A stretch of DNA of 64,000 bases from CAYUWM01 sp964448395 (GTDB lineage Bacteria > Chloroflexota > Dehalococcoidia > E44-bin15): NCBI GenBank assembly GCA_964448395.1, contig CAYUWM010000002.1, positions 1 to 64,000 of the forward strand, in the 5' to 3' direction. Made by a program: the position numbers and the translations under genes. Every line of letters begins with the position of its first letter. The stretch's first letter is position 1. Shown piece after piece: positions 1 through 9,100 of the stretch. The notes under the pieces are model-generated. The model was not told where the DNA came from. It was given only the letters and a program-made list of their open reading frames with translations, and did no database searches.

Positions 1-302
1 ATAGCCTCCTCGATGCCGAACGGGGGGCCTCCCCAGTGGGGGTGTATCACCCCGATCCGCTTGCCTTCCACCTCGAAAACCGCCTTCTGCGGCAGCTCGG
101 CGCGTATATCAATCGCGTCTATATTTCCGTACACGCCGACAAAACGCTTCGAAACCTGCCGCAGCTGGTTCACCAGTGAGAGCCGGTCGTAGTCGCCGCA
201 GTGCACCACGATATCGGCAGCTGCTATTTCATCGTATATCTCCACCGGCAGCACGTCGAGGCTCTTGCCGTGGGTGTCGGATATAACCGCGATGCGGGTC
301 AT
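1..302 (-). CDS. YfcE/MJ0936-type metallophosphoesterase (partial)
   Basis: The reverse strand encodes the first ~100 residues of a calcineurin-like phosphoesterase; the rest lies beyond the left edge. The N-terminus MTRIAVISDTHG is the metal-binding DxH motif that opens this fold. HCGDYD follows at about residue 42 and GNID at about residue 66, also metal-ligand motifs of the family. Members are small cytosolic Mn/Ni-dependent phosphodiesterases with poorly defined substrates. The ATG at 302 overlaps the TGA of the upstream smr gene by 4 bases, so the two are probably translationally coupled. The specific substrate cannot be told. Confidence 0.85.
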   Translation of the reverse strand, partial: MTRIAVISDTHGKSLDVLPVEIYDEIAAADIVVHCGDYDRLSLVNQLRQVSKRFVGVYGNIDAIDIRAELPQKAVFEVEGKRIGVIHPHWGGPPFGIEEA

Positions 303-580
303 CGGTTCTCCAGCTCCACCATGGTCACCCCGGCGCCACCCTCGGCAGGCTCGCCGGGGCGGAAAGACCTCACCAGGGGGTGACCAGTCAGCAATTCACG
401 CGCCACGTGGCGCAGTGTGCCCATCCCCTTGCCGTGGACCACCCTCACCAGGGGCAACCCGGCGATAAAGGCCTCATTGAGATATAAGTCGAGCCTGAAC
501 AGGGCCTCCTCCGCGTCCAGGCCATGGAGGTCTATCTCATCGCTGCATTGTTTCCTTTCCGATCCGCCATCGACACTCAA
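299..580 (-). CDS. Stand-alone Smr domain protein
   Basis: A 93-residue protein consisting of a single Smr domain, with DLHG near residue 17 and VHGKGMGTLR near residue 48, the two signature motifs of the domain found at the C-terminus of MutS2. Smr domains act on DNA or RNA as nicking or RNA-cleaving nucleases. The MutS ATPase part is absent: an in-frame stop lies only about 15 bases upstream of the start, so this is a free Smr protein or the remnant of a larger one. The only in-frame start is TTG at 580. It overlaps the downstream phosphoesterase by 4 bases. The cellular role is not predictable from the sequence. Confidence 0.75.
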   Translation of the reverse strand: MSVDGGSERKQCSDEIDLHGLDAEEALFRLDLYLNEAFIAGLPLVRVVHGKGMGTLRHVARELLTGHPLVRSFRPGEPAEGGAGVTMVELENR

Positions 581-613
581 AGCATACTCATTATATCAAC
601 AGCTAACGCTACA

Positions 614-642
614 TTGCCAGCAGCGCGGCACGATGTTATACT
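614..642 (+). promoter_or_regulatory. Sigma70-type promoter for rph
   Basis: TTGCCA (614-619), a 17-base spacer and TATACT (637-642), each 5 of 6 to consensus. Transcription would begin near 649, about 37 bases before the rph start, in the divergent smr/rph gap. Confidence 0.6.
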
Positions 643-685
643 TTACCCTGCTATCGAGCTTGAATCGGCAAAGCGAGGGGCATAG

Positions 686-1408
686 TTGATAAGGAAAGAC
701 GGCCGCGCCAACGACGAACTGCGCCCGGTGACGATCACGCCGGGATTCCAGCCCTATGCCGAGGGCTCCGCCCTCATCGAGCTGGGGGGTACAAAAGTGA
801 TCTGCTCAGTGAGCCTGGAGGACCGCGTACCCGGCTTCCTCAAGGGGGAGGGCAGGGGTTGGATCACCGCTGAATATTCCATGCTGCCCCGCGCCACCCT
901 CACCCGCACCTCGCGGGAGGAGAACCGCAGCGGCGGAAGAACCCGCGAGATACAGCGGCTCATCGGGCGTTCGCTGCGGGCCATCGCCGACATGGATGCC
1001 ATCGGTGAACGGACGCTCATCGTAGACTGCGACGTGCTCCAGGCCGACGGCGGCACCCGTACCGCGGCCATCACCGGCTCCTTCGTCGCCCTGAACCATG
1101 CGGTGAATGCCTTGGTGGCTAAAAGAATCATCCGCTCGAACCCTATAAAAAACGCCGTGGCGGCGATCAGCGCGGGGGTGGTAGTCGGAGAGCAGTTGCT
1201 TGACCTGTGCTACGATGAGGACTTCTGGGCCGAGGTGGACTTCAACGTGGTCATGACCGCAGATGGCAAGTTCGTAGAGGTGCAGGGGACAGCGGAAACG
1301 ATCCCCTTCCCCAAGGAGACCATCGACGCCCTGCTGGCGCTTGCCGAGCAGGGCATACGCAAACTGTTCAAGGCGCAGCAGGCGGCCCTGGATAGCCTCA
1401 AAGGCTAG
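686..1408 (+). CDS. rph: Ribonuclease PH
   Basis: A 240-residue protein, the usual length for RNase PH, the phosphorolytic 3'-5' exoribonuclease that trims tRNA 3' ends. The family signatures are clear: RKDGRANDELRPV at the N-terminus, SGGRTREIQRLIGRSLR near residue 87 and DCDVLQADGGTRTAAITGS near residue 113, which carries phosphate- and RNA-binding residues. Translation starts at TTG 686 after a purine-rich AGCGAGGGG. A strong promoter lies 44-72 bases upstream. It is followed after 9 bases by a CaiB-type gene, with no obvious functional link. Confidence 0.95.
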   Translation: MIRKDGRANDELRPVTITPGFQPYAEGSALIELGGTKVICSVSLEDRVPGFLKGEGRGWITAEYSMLPRATLTRTSREENRSGGRTREIQRLIGRSLRAIADMDAIGERTLIVDCDVLQADGGTRTAAITGSFVALNHAVNALVAKRIIRSNPIKNAVAAISAGVVVGEQLLDLCYDEDFWAEVDFNVVMTADGKFVEVQGTAETIPFPKETIDALLALAEQGIRKLFKAQQAALDSLKG

Positions 1409-1417
1409 GAGGATGCT

Positions 1418-2608
1418 GTGTCCGACGGTGCTCTATCAGGATTAGTTGTTTTAGACCTCTCGGAGAACGTCTCCGGCCCCTACTGCACCAAGCTCCTTTC
1501 CGACTATGGGGCCGACGTGATAAAGATAGAGCGGCCCGGCGAGGGCGATCCCAGCCGGCAGTCAGGCCCCTTCCCCGGCGACCAGCCCGATCCGGAGAAG
1601 AGCGGCCTGTTCCTGTTCCTCAACACCGGCAAGAAAAGTATCACATTGGACCTGGAGAGCGGAAGCGGCGTGGCCATATTCAAGCGACTGGTGGAGAAAG
1701 CGGACATGCTGGTGGAGAATTACCGCCCCGGCTTGCTGACAGAGCTGGGTATCGGTTATCCCGCCCTTTCAGATATAAACCCCTCCCTGTTGATGGCCTC
1801 GATAACCTGTTTCGGGCAGGACGGGCCGTACCGCGACTGGAACGGCTGCGACATGGTCGCCCAGGCGATGGGCGGATTGATGACGCTCACCGGTGAGGCC
1901 AATCGCGAACCTTTAAAGCTCCCCCTGACACAGGCGGAGTTCCAGGCGGGGCTGAATGCCGCCGTGGCGCTCCTCTGCGCCCTCTACTTCCGGGATGATA
2001 CCGGCGACGGGCAGCACATCGACATATCGATGCAGGAGGCCGTAGCCTCTATCCTTGAAGGGGCGCTGTCCGCCTACAGCTACAGCGGCTACGTGATGCG
2101 GAGGATAGGACCCCGTCACCAGCACAAGTGCCCCTCGACCATAATGCGCGCCAGCGACCGATTTACTCACATCCAATCGGGGGCTTACTGGGATCACTTC
2201 GCCACCCTGGTGGAAGCCCCACGGCTGACTGAACCGCGGCTGGCCTCCGTCTTCCGCTACCGCTATGCCGACGAGGTGGAGGGGGCCATCCGCCCCTGGG
2301 TGGAGCGGCACACGGCGCAGCAGGTCTTCGATACCGGCCAGGAATGGCGTATCCCGGTGGCGATGGTGCTCGGCATCGAGGATTTAACGAGCGACCCCCA
2401 GTATGAGGCACGCAACTATTTCCAGGAGATAGACCATCCCCGCGCCGGCCGCCTCGTTTACCCCGGAGCCCCCTTCAGGATGAGCCATACGCCGGCCCAG
2501 ATGCGGCGGGCGCCGCTGCTGGGGGAGCACAACGAGGACATCTATGCCGGGATGCTGGGCTTAGATGTCGAGCATATGGCAGGGCTCAAGGAGCAGGGTG
2601 TTATCTGA
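1418..2608 (+). CDS. CaiB/BaiF family (class III) CoA-transferase, first copy
   Basis: A 396-residue class III CoA-transferase, the family of formyl-CoA, carnitine and bile-acid CoA transferases. GPYCTKLLSDYGADVIKIE near residue 20 is the N-terminal nucleotide-fold signature. The catalytic aspartate is in GQHIDISMQEA (D202), equivalent to the Asp that forms the acyl anhydride in characterised members. Length matches the family. Start is GTG 1418 after AGGAGG. The next gene is a paralogue that overlaps it by about 11 bases, so the pair may form a heteromer or act in one pathway. The substrate cannot be deduced. Confidence 0.9.
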   Translation: MSDGALSGLVVLDLSENVSGPYCTKLLSDYGADVIKIERPGEGDPSRQSGPFPGDQPDPEKSGLFLFLNTGKKSITLDLESGSGVAIFKRLVEKADMLVENYRPGLLTELGIGYPALSDINPSLLMASITCFGQDGPYRDWNGCDMVAQAMGGLMTLTGEANREPLKLPLTQAEFQAGLNAAVALLCALYFRDDTGDGQHIDISMQEAVASILEGALSAYSYSGYVMRRIGPRHQHKCPSTIMRASDRFTHIQSGAYWDHFATLVEAPRLTEPRLASVFRYRYADEVEGAIRPWVERHTAQQVFDTGQEWRIPVAMVLGIEDLTSDPQYEARNYFQEIDHPRAGRLVYPGAPFRMSHTPAQMRRAPLLGEHNEDIYAGMLGLDVEHMAGLKEQGVI

Positions 2609-3887
2609 AAGCAGGCAGGCACTGACCGGTTTGATGGTGATAGACCTCTCGCAGGTCTTCGCCGGGCCTTACTGCACCAAGCTGCTGGCGGACATGGGGG
2701 CGGAGGTGATACGTATAGAGTGCGCCGCACGCTCGGGGAGGGGCGGGGCGCTGCCCCGGACGAAGCCCGGCGGCGCCTTCGGCGCATCATTCCCCGACGG
2801 CGATACTGGAGAACGATCGTACAACCACTTCGCCTACTACAACGAGGTGAATCGCAATAAGCATGCTGTCACCATCGACCTGTCGAAGCCCCTGGGGGTG
2901 CAGGTTTTCAAGAAACTTGTCACCATCAGCGACGTTGTGGTCGAGAACTTCACGCCGCGGGTGATGCCAAACTTCGGCCTGGGCTATCCGGTGCTCAGCG
3001 AGGTGAATCCCCGGATCATCATGGTATCGATCTCGGCATACGGTGGGGCCGGTCCCTACCGGGACTGCGTCAGCTACGGTGAGGGCATCGAGGCGATGGC
3101 CGGCTTCTGCAAGCTCACCTCCTACCCCGATGGGCCACCGCTCAAGCCGGGGGTAGCCTACGCCGATGCCGTCAGCGGGCTGCACGCCGCCTTCGCCATA
3201 CTTGCGGCACTGCGCCACCGCCGCCGTACCGGGAAGGGACAGCACATCGACCTTGCCATGCGGGAAGCGGTCACCCCCCTCCTCGGCGAGGCGATTATGG
3301 ATTATACTATGAACCGGAGGGCGGCAGAGCCTATGGGAAACCGCCACCCGGGGATGGCACCCCACGGCTGCTACCGTACCAAGGGTGAAGACCGGTGGAT
3401 CGCCATAGCCGTCTCGTCCGATGATGAGTGGAGCGCCCTGTGCCGGGTCATGGGCGACCCGCCGTGGAGCAAAGACGACAGGTTTGCCAACCGTCAGGGC
3501 AGGCTGTCCAATAGGGAAGCACTCGACAATTATATCGAGGAGTGGACAACCGGATACGACCATATGGAGCTTGCCAGCATGCTGCAGGAATCCGGCGTTA
3601 GGGCGGGTGCGGTGCTGGACACCGCGGAGGTGGCCGGCGACCCCCACCTCAACCGGCGCGGCTTCTTCGAGGAGCTGTCGCACCCGGAGGCGGGAACCCA
3701 CCGTTACCCGGGCGTATCGTGGAGGATGAGTCGCACGCCGGGGAGGCTGCGCATGCCGGCCCCCTGCTTCGGGGAGCACAACAGGTACGTGTTCAGCGAG
3801 CTTCTGGGGATGTCCGACGCAGAGATATCGAGATTGGAAGAAGAAGGTGTAACCGCCGGCGAGCCGCTGCCGTACCCCGAGGAGTAA
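2598..3887 (+). CDS. CaiB/BaiF family (class III) CoA-transferase, second copy
   Basis: Paralogue of the preceding gene, about 429 residues. GPYCTKLLADMGAEVIRIE near residue 25 matches the same signature, and GQHIDLAMREA (D218) carries the predicted catalytic aspartate. I prefer GTG 2598, which follows AAGGAGCAG and overlaps the previous stop by 11 bases; an in-frame ATG at 2565 would give a 440-residue protein with an N-terminal extension unlike the paralogue. Tandem CaiB genes occur in acyl-CoA or xenobiotic degradation loci, but no other gene of such a pathway is adjacent. The specificity is unknown. Confidence 0.88.
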   Translation: MLSESRQALTGLMVIDLSQVFAGPYCTKLLADMGAEVIRIECAARSGRGGALPRTKPGGAFGASFPDGDTGERSYNHFAYYNEVNRNKHAVTIDLSKPLGVQVFKKLVTISDVVVENFTPRVMPNFGLGYPVLSEVNPRIIMVSISAYGGAGPYRDCVSYGEGIEAMAGFCKLTSYPDGPPLKPGVAYADAVSGLHAAFAILAALRHRRRTGKGQHIDLAMREAVTPLLGEAIMDYTMNRRAAEPMGNRHPGMAPHGCYRTKGEDRWIAIAVSSDDEWSALCRVMGDPPWSKDDRFANRQGRLSNREALDNYIEEWTTGYDHMELASMLQESGVRAGAVLDTAEVAGDPHLNRRGFFEELSHPEAGTHRYPGVSWRMSRTPGRLRMPAPCFGEHNRYVFSELLGMSDAEISRLEEEGVTAGEPLPYPEE

Positions 3888-3890
3888 TAC

Positions 3891-4676
3891 ATGCAGGATA
3901 TGGACCACAGGATGCCAGGAATCAGCAAGCCGAGCGAAGTCCCGTGGAACATCGCCGACATCGCCCTCGGGGCGGCGGTAGCCATCGGTGTATTCGTGGC
4001 CATCGTGGTAGCTTTGGTGATAGGTACCATAGTTATCGTCGGCCCCGACACCCTGAGTCAGCTCTCCACCACGGATATGTCGGAGATGATGGCGCTGCTG
4101 GAGTCCGCGGGAGTGCTCAATGCCTGGATGGGGCTGCTGCTCGCGGGGATGCTGATAGGGGAGGCGGGCATGCCCCTCGGTGCGTGGCTGTTCGGCGTGC
4201 GGAAGTACCGTTGCGGCTGGCAGTCGCTGGGCTTCCGCAAATTCAACGTATGGCGCGGGCTGTCGCTATCGGCAGCAGTGGTGGGGTTAGGCATCCTGAT
4301 CAGTTACCTCTACGAGCTGCTGCTGGGTGGTGCCGAGATTCAGGCCTCCAACGACATGTACACAGCTCTGACCGACAGCGGTTTCGGTATGGCGACCCTC
4401 GCTATAACCGCCGTCATAGTAGCCCCGTTCGCTGAGGAGGTTTTCTTCAGGGGCTTTTTGTTCACCGGGATCAGCAAGCGCTGGGGATACAGCTGGGGCG
4501 TGATCGTTAGCGGGGCGCTGTTCGCCGTGGCACACGTAGGCTCTGGAGGACTGGCGCCCATCTTCATCCTCGGCATGCTGCTGGCGTGGCTGTATATCAA
4601 GACCGGCTCGCTGTGGCCCTGCATACTGGCCCACTTCGCCTATAATTCCCTTGCCCTGCTGTTTATGGTAATATAA
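3891..4676 (+). CDS. CPBP family intramembrane metalloprotease
   Basis: A 261-residue polytopic membrane protein of the CPBP (CaaX protease and bacteriocin-processing, Abi) family. Hydrophobic segments span roughly residues 20-50, 75-100, 120-145, 160-180, 200-225 and 235-260. Signature motifs are EEVFFRG at about residue 181 (motif EExxxR), a histidine in FAVAHVG near 208, and HFAYNS near 250, which together make the glutamyl/histidyl metal site. Known members cleave prenylated proteins, peptides or anti-sigma factors within the membrane; this substrate is unknown. It starts 3 bases after the CaiB stop, which supplies GAGGAG as ribosome site. Confidence 0.88.
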   Translation: MQDMDHRMPGISKPSEVPWNIADIALGAAVAIGVFVAIVVALVIGTIVIVGPDTLSQLSTTDMSEMMALLESAGVLNAWMGLLLAGMLIGEAGMPLGAWLFGVRKYRCGWQSLGFRKFNVWRGLSLSAAVVGLGILISYLYELLLGGAEIQASNDMYTALTDSGFGMATLAITAVIVAPFAEEVFFRGFLFTGISKRWGYSWGVIVSGALFAVAHVGSGGLAPIFILGMLLAWLYIKTGSLWPCILAHFAYNSLALLFMVI

Positions 4677-4698
4677 TAGTGCTCTCGGAGTTAAAGGA

Positions 4699-5082
4699 AT
4701 GAAATGTCGCGGCATTCGGGGAGCGACCACTGTGGACACCAACGCCAGAGAGGATATCCTGGCGGCCACCAGGGAGTTGCTCCAGCAGATGGTGCACGCC
4801 AACGGGGTGCAGGAAGAGGATGTGGCCTGCATCCTCTTCACCACGACCTCGGACCTCAACGCTGAGTTCCCCGCAGCAGCAGCCCGCGAGCTGGGGCTAT
4901 CGCATGCGCCCCTGCTGTGCAGCCATGAGATAGATGTCCCCGGCAGCCTGCCAATGTGCCTGCGAGTCCTGCTCCTTTTCAATACCGAGAAGAGCGCTAA
5001 GGAGATCGACCACGTATATATCAGGGGAGCCAAAAATTTACGACCGGCGAACAACGATAAGCCATCGGGGACGGAGGAATAG
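4699..5082 (+). CDS. aroH: Chorismate mutase, AroH type
   Basis: A 127-residue monofunctional chorismate mutase of the Bacillus AroH fold, converting chorismate to prephenate for Phe/Tyr synthesis. RGIRGATTV at the N-terminus carries the active-site arginine, EFPAAAARELG lies mid-protein, and LRVLLLFNT followed by HVYIRGAKNLRP matches the second substrate-binding arginine and the C-terminal strand. The ATG follows AAAGGA. DAHP synthase begins 3 bases after the stop, so first and last common steps of aromatic synthesis are co-expressed here; prephenate dehydratase is at 42.6 kb. Confidence 0.93.
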   Translation: MKCRGIRGATTVDTNAREDILAATRELLQQMVHANGVQEEDVACILFTTTSDLNAEFPAAAARELGLSHAPLLCSHEIDVPGSLPMCLRVLLLFNTEKSAKEIDHVYIRGAKNLRPANNDKPSGTEE

Positions 5083-5085
5083 CCA

Positions 5086-6102
5086 ATGTTCATAGTGATG
5101 AGCGCCGGACACAGCGAGCAGGAGCTGGGAGACATCATCAGACGGCTCAAGGAGATGGGCTTCACTGGCCATGTATCCCAGGGCGTCGAGCGCACCGTTA
5201 TCGGGGTGGTGGGGCAGACGTACCCCGAGCTGAAGGACACGCTGGAGACGTGGCTCGGCGTGGACGAGGTGGTGCCCATCAGCAAGCCCCACAAGCTCGC
5301 CAGCCGCGAGTTCCAGCCCATGGACACCACCATCAAGGTGGGCAGCGTCACCATCGGGGGTGACACCCTCACCGTAATGGCCGGGCCGTGCGCCGTGGAG
5401 AGCGAGCAACAGCTCATGACGACGGCGCGCGCGGTGAAGGAGGCGGGGGCACACATCCTTCGTGGTGGCGCCTTTAAGCCATCAACCTCGCCGTACACCT
5501 TCCGCGGGCTGGGCGAGGACGGTCTGAAGCTGCTGGCACAGGCGCGCGAGGAGACCGGCATGCCCGTCGTCACCGAGGTGATGACCGTCAGGGATGTAGA
5601 GATGGTTTCCCAGTACGCCGATATACTGCAGATCGGCGCACGCAACATGCAGAACTTCAACCTGCTGGACGAGGTGGGCATGACCAAGAAGCCGGTGATG
5701 CTCAAGCGGGGACTCTCGGCCACTATACAGGAGTGGCTGCTCTCCGCTGAGTACATACTTGCTCAGGGCAACAAGAAGGTGCTGCTGTGCGCCAGGGGCA
5801 TCCGCACCTTCGAGACGTATACCAGAAACACCATGGACTTGGATGCCATCCCCATAATCAAGAAGCTGAGCCACCTGCCGGTCATCGCCGACCCCAGCCA
5901 CGGCACCGGCAAGTGGGAGCTGGTCACACCCATGTCCATGGCAGCGGTGGCCGCCGGGGCCGACGGATTGATGGTGGAGGTGCATCCCAGCCCGGAGACC
6001 GCGCTGAAGGACGGGCCGCAGTCGCTCAACTTCGGTAATTTCCAGCAACTGATGGCGAATATCAGGCCAATAGCAAAGGCAGTGGGGCGAGAAGTTGTCT
6101 GA
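5086..6102 (+). CDS. aroF: 3-deoxy-7-phosphoheptulonate (DAHP) synthase, type Ib
   Basis: A 338-residue DAHP synthase catalysing condensation of phosphoenolpyruvate and erythrose 4-phosphate, the entry to the shikimate pathway. Residues ~1-68 form the small ferredoxin-like regulatory domain typical of Thermotoga-type enzymes. The barrel follows with AGPCAVES near residue 99, GGAFKPSTSPY near 128, QIGARNMQNF near 184, and ADPSHGTGK and EVHPSP toward the end, which contribute PEP, phosphate and metal ligands. Start ATG 5086 after GACGGAGGAAT. It is coupled to aroH. The N-terminal domain suggests feedback control by an aromatic amino acid (family knowledge). Confidence 0.95.
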   Translation: MFIVMSAGHSEQELGDIIRRLKEMGFTGHVSQGVERTVIGVVGQTYPELKDTLETWLGVDEVVPISKPHKLASREFQPMDTTIKVGSVTIGGDTLTVMAGPCAVESEQQLMTTARAVKEAGAHILRGGAFKPSTSPYTFRGLGEDGLKLLAQAREETGMPVVTEVMTVRDVEMVSQYADILQIGARNMQNFNLLDEVGMTKKPVMLKRGLSATIQEWLLSAEYILAQGNKKVLLCARGIRTFETYTRNTMDLDAIPIIKKLSHLPVIADPSHGTGKWELVTPMSMAAVAAGADGLMVEVHPSPETALKDGPQSLNFGNFQQLMANIRPIAKAVGREVV

Positions 6103-6186
6103 TGTTACGAGCCGAGCGATAGCCATAGCCGATATCATGCATACCCTTAGCATCGATAGTTCCGAGACCCACAGGAGGTCGGGTGA

Positions 6187-9100
6187 ATGAGCCCGGAAAA
6201 GGAACGGAAGGACAAGCGCTCCCGCCCCGCCGAAGCAGCCAAGGGCAGCGGTGGAGCCAAGAGCCAGCGCGCCAAAAAAAGGCCTCAACAGCCGCGAGGC
6301 AAGCTGCGTTCCATGCTTGAATATGAGGGCGTAACCCGGTCCAAGGGGGCTAAGAAACACGAGGCGGCCACCGGAGCGAATGACCAGCAGCCGCGGCCCC
6401 GCAGCACCGGCAAATCCAAGCTGCGTGCCATGTTCGAGTACGAAGGGGTCACCCGCCAGGAGGCGCGGACCAAGGAGGCGCTGCGGGAAACAGAACAGAA
6501 GCTCCGCGTAATCCTCGACTCCATCGCCGCGGGCGTCACCATCACCGACCTCGAAGGCAACATCATCGAGATGAACAGCGGGGCGCTGCGCCTGCACGGG
6601 TTCAGCAGCAAGGAACAGGTTATCGGCAGGAACGGCCTTGAACTCATCGCCGAGAAGGACCGCGGCAGGGCCATCAAGAACTGGACGGCCAGGTTCGAAG
6701 ATGATAGCGCTAAAGAGGTCTCTGACTACTATACCCTGCTGAAGGCGGATGGCAGCCAGTTCGAGGCGGCGGCCAGCGAATCGCTGCTGCGCGATAAATA
6801 CGGCGAGCCCGAGGGGTTCATCACCATCGCCCGCGATATCACCGAGCGCAAGCGCGCGGAGGAGGCGGTGCGTGCGTCGGAGGCCAAGCTGCGCGCCATG
6901 TTCGAATCGATAGAGGATGCGGTTACCATCGTGGACCTGGAGGGCAATATCCTCGAAGTGAACGACGTCATGTGCCGCATGAGCGGCTATAGCCGGGAGG
7001 AACTGATTGCGAAGAGCGGTTTCGACATTATCGATCCCCAGTACCGGGACACCATGGTGAACGACCTGCTCAAGCAGATAAAAGGGGAAGTCCCAAAAGA
7101 GGCGCCGGCCTATAAATTCTCCACCCCGGACGGCAGGGAATACTACGCCGAGCTCCACGTCAGCGTGATCCGTGACGGCACGGGGAAGGCCACCGGGTTC
7201 CTCACCATACATAACGATGTCACCGAACGCAGGCAAATGCAGGAGGCACTGCGGGAGAGCGAGGAGCTGGCCCGTGGCATGCTGGAGAGCTCGGCAACGG
7301 GCATATATCTGGTTCAGGAACGTTTATTCCAGTACGTCAGTCCGCTGTTCACCGAGATATCCGGATATTCCAGCAGTGAACTGATAGGAACAAACCCTCT
7401 CGAATATGTACACCCTGAAGACAGGGAGCCAGTCAGGAAAAAAGCCATAGAGAACCTGAAGGGGCGCAGCAGCCTGCCGCATGAGTTCAGGTTCATAAAG
7501 AAGGACGGCCAGCCGGTATGGGTGCTGGAGAAGGTGGCCTCTATCGAATATGGAGGCAAACGGGCGGCCATCGCCAGCTTCATGGACATCACCGAGCAGA
7601 AGCGGTCCGAGGCGGAGCTGGCGAAATCGGCGGAGAAGCTGCGCATCATCATCGAGTCCATCGGCGACATGCTGTTCGTCACCGACCTGGAGCTCAACTT
7701 TGTAAACGTCAACGATGCGGCGGTTCGGCTGCTGGGGTACAGCAAGGAGGAAGAGCTCATCGGTAAAAGCGCAGTGGAATGCATCGCCGAAAAGGACCGC
7801 TCCGGGGTGGCAGTGGACATGGGCAAGGCGCTGGCCACGCAGAGCGGCGTCGAGACGATAGGATACACCCTCCTTACCTCGGACGGGAAGGAGATCGACG
7901 CCGAGTCGAATATAGACATTCTGCGCGACTGCTCCGGGATGGTGGTGGGGCTCATCATCACCGCGCGCGATGTTACCGAGCGCAAGCGGATGCAGGAGGC
8001 GGTGCGCGCATCGGAAGAGAAGCTGCGCATCATGTTCGAATCCATCCACGACGGGATTGTAGTAACCGATCCGCTGGGCAGTATTATAGAAGCGAACGAA
8101 GCCACTGCCTCCATGACCGGATACCCCAGGGAGAAGCTCATCGGCATGAGCGGGCTGGATTTGATATCGCCTGAATATCATCAGATGTCCGCAGAGGTCA
8201 TGGGCAAAGTTCTAGAGGGGGAACAAGCAACGGGCAACTTGGAACTCAAGTTCATTACCGCCGATGGCACGGAGATTGACGCTGAGTTCAGCACTTCCGT
8301 GATTTACGATGGAGACGGGAATGCTACCGGCTTCGTGAGCATCGCCCGGGACATAGGGGAGCGCAAGCGGATGGAGGCCGAACTGGAGAAATCGGCGGAG
8401 AAGCTGCGGCTGGTAATCGAATCCATCGGCGACATGCTGTTCATCACCGACCTGGACCTCAATTTCTCCAACGTGAACGAGGCAGCGGTGCGGCAGCTGG
8501 GGTACACCGCACAGGAGGAGCTTGCGGGCAAGAACGCCATAGAGTCCGTGGTGGAGGAAGACCGCACCCGGGTGGCGATAGAGCTGGGGAAAGCGCTGGC
8601 AGAGGAACACGGCATCGAGATTATGGAGTATTCCCTGAAGTCAGCGGACGGGCGGAGGTTCGATGTGGAGGCCAATGCCGAGATACTGCGCGACTGCTCG
8701 GGGATGGTGGTGGGACTCATCATCTCCGCCCGCGATGTCACCGAGCGCAAGCAGATGCAGGAGGCTATACGGGACTCCGAGGAGAAGCTGCATGGCATAT
8801 TCGACACCATACCTGACGGCATCACCTTCACCGACATGACAGGCACCATCCTGGAGCTTAATGAGGCAATGGTCAACATGTACGGGCACAGCAACAAGGA
8901 GGAGCTTATCGGCAGGAACGCCATCGATTTCATCGTCGATGAATACCGCGACACGGTTGTGCTGCTCGGGATGGAAGCGATCAAAGAGGGTCACGATATC
9001 AACAGGATAGAGTATCGGCTTGTCAACGCATCTGGTAAGCAGTTCGACGTCGAGCTGTACGCTGCTCCCCTGCGCGACAGTTCAGGGGAACCGGTGGCAT

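Noticed and set aside
2565..2597. Longer start for the second CaiB gene
   Set aside because: The extra residues lie within the first gene and are not family-like; GTG 2598 has a better ribosome site.
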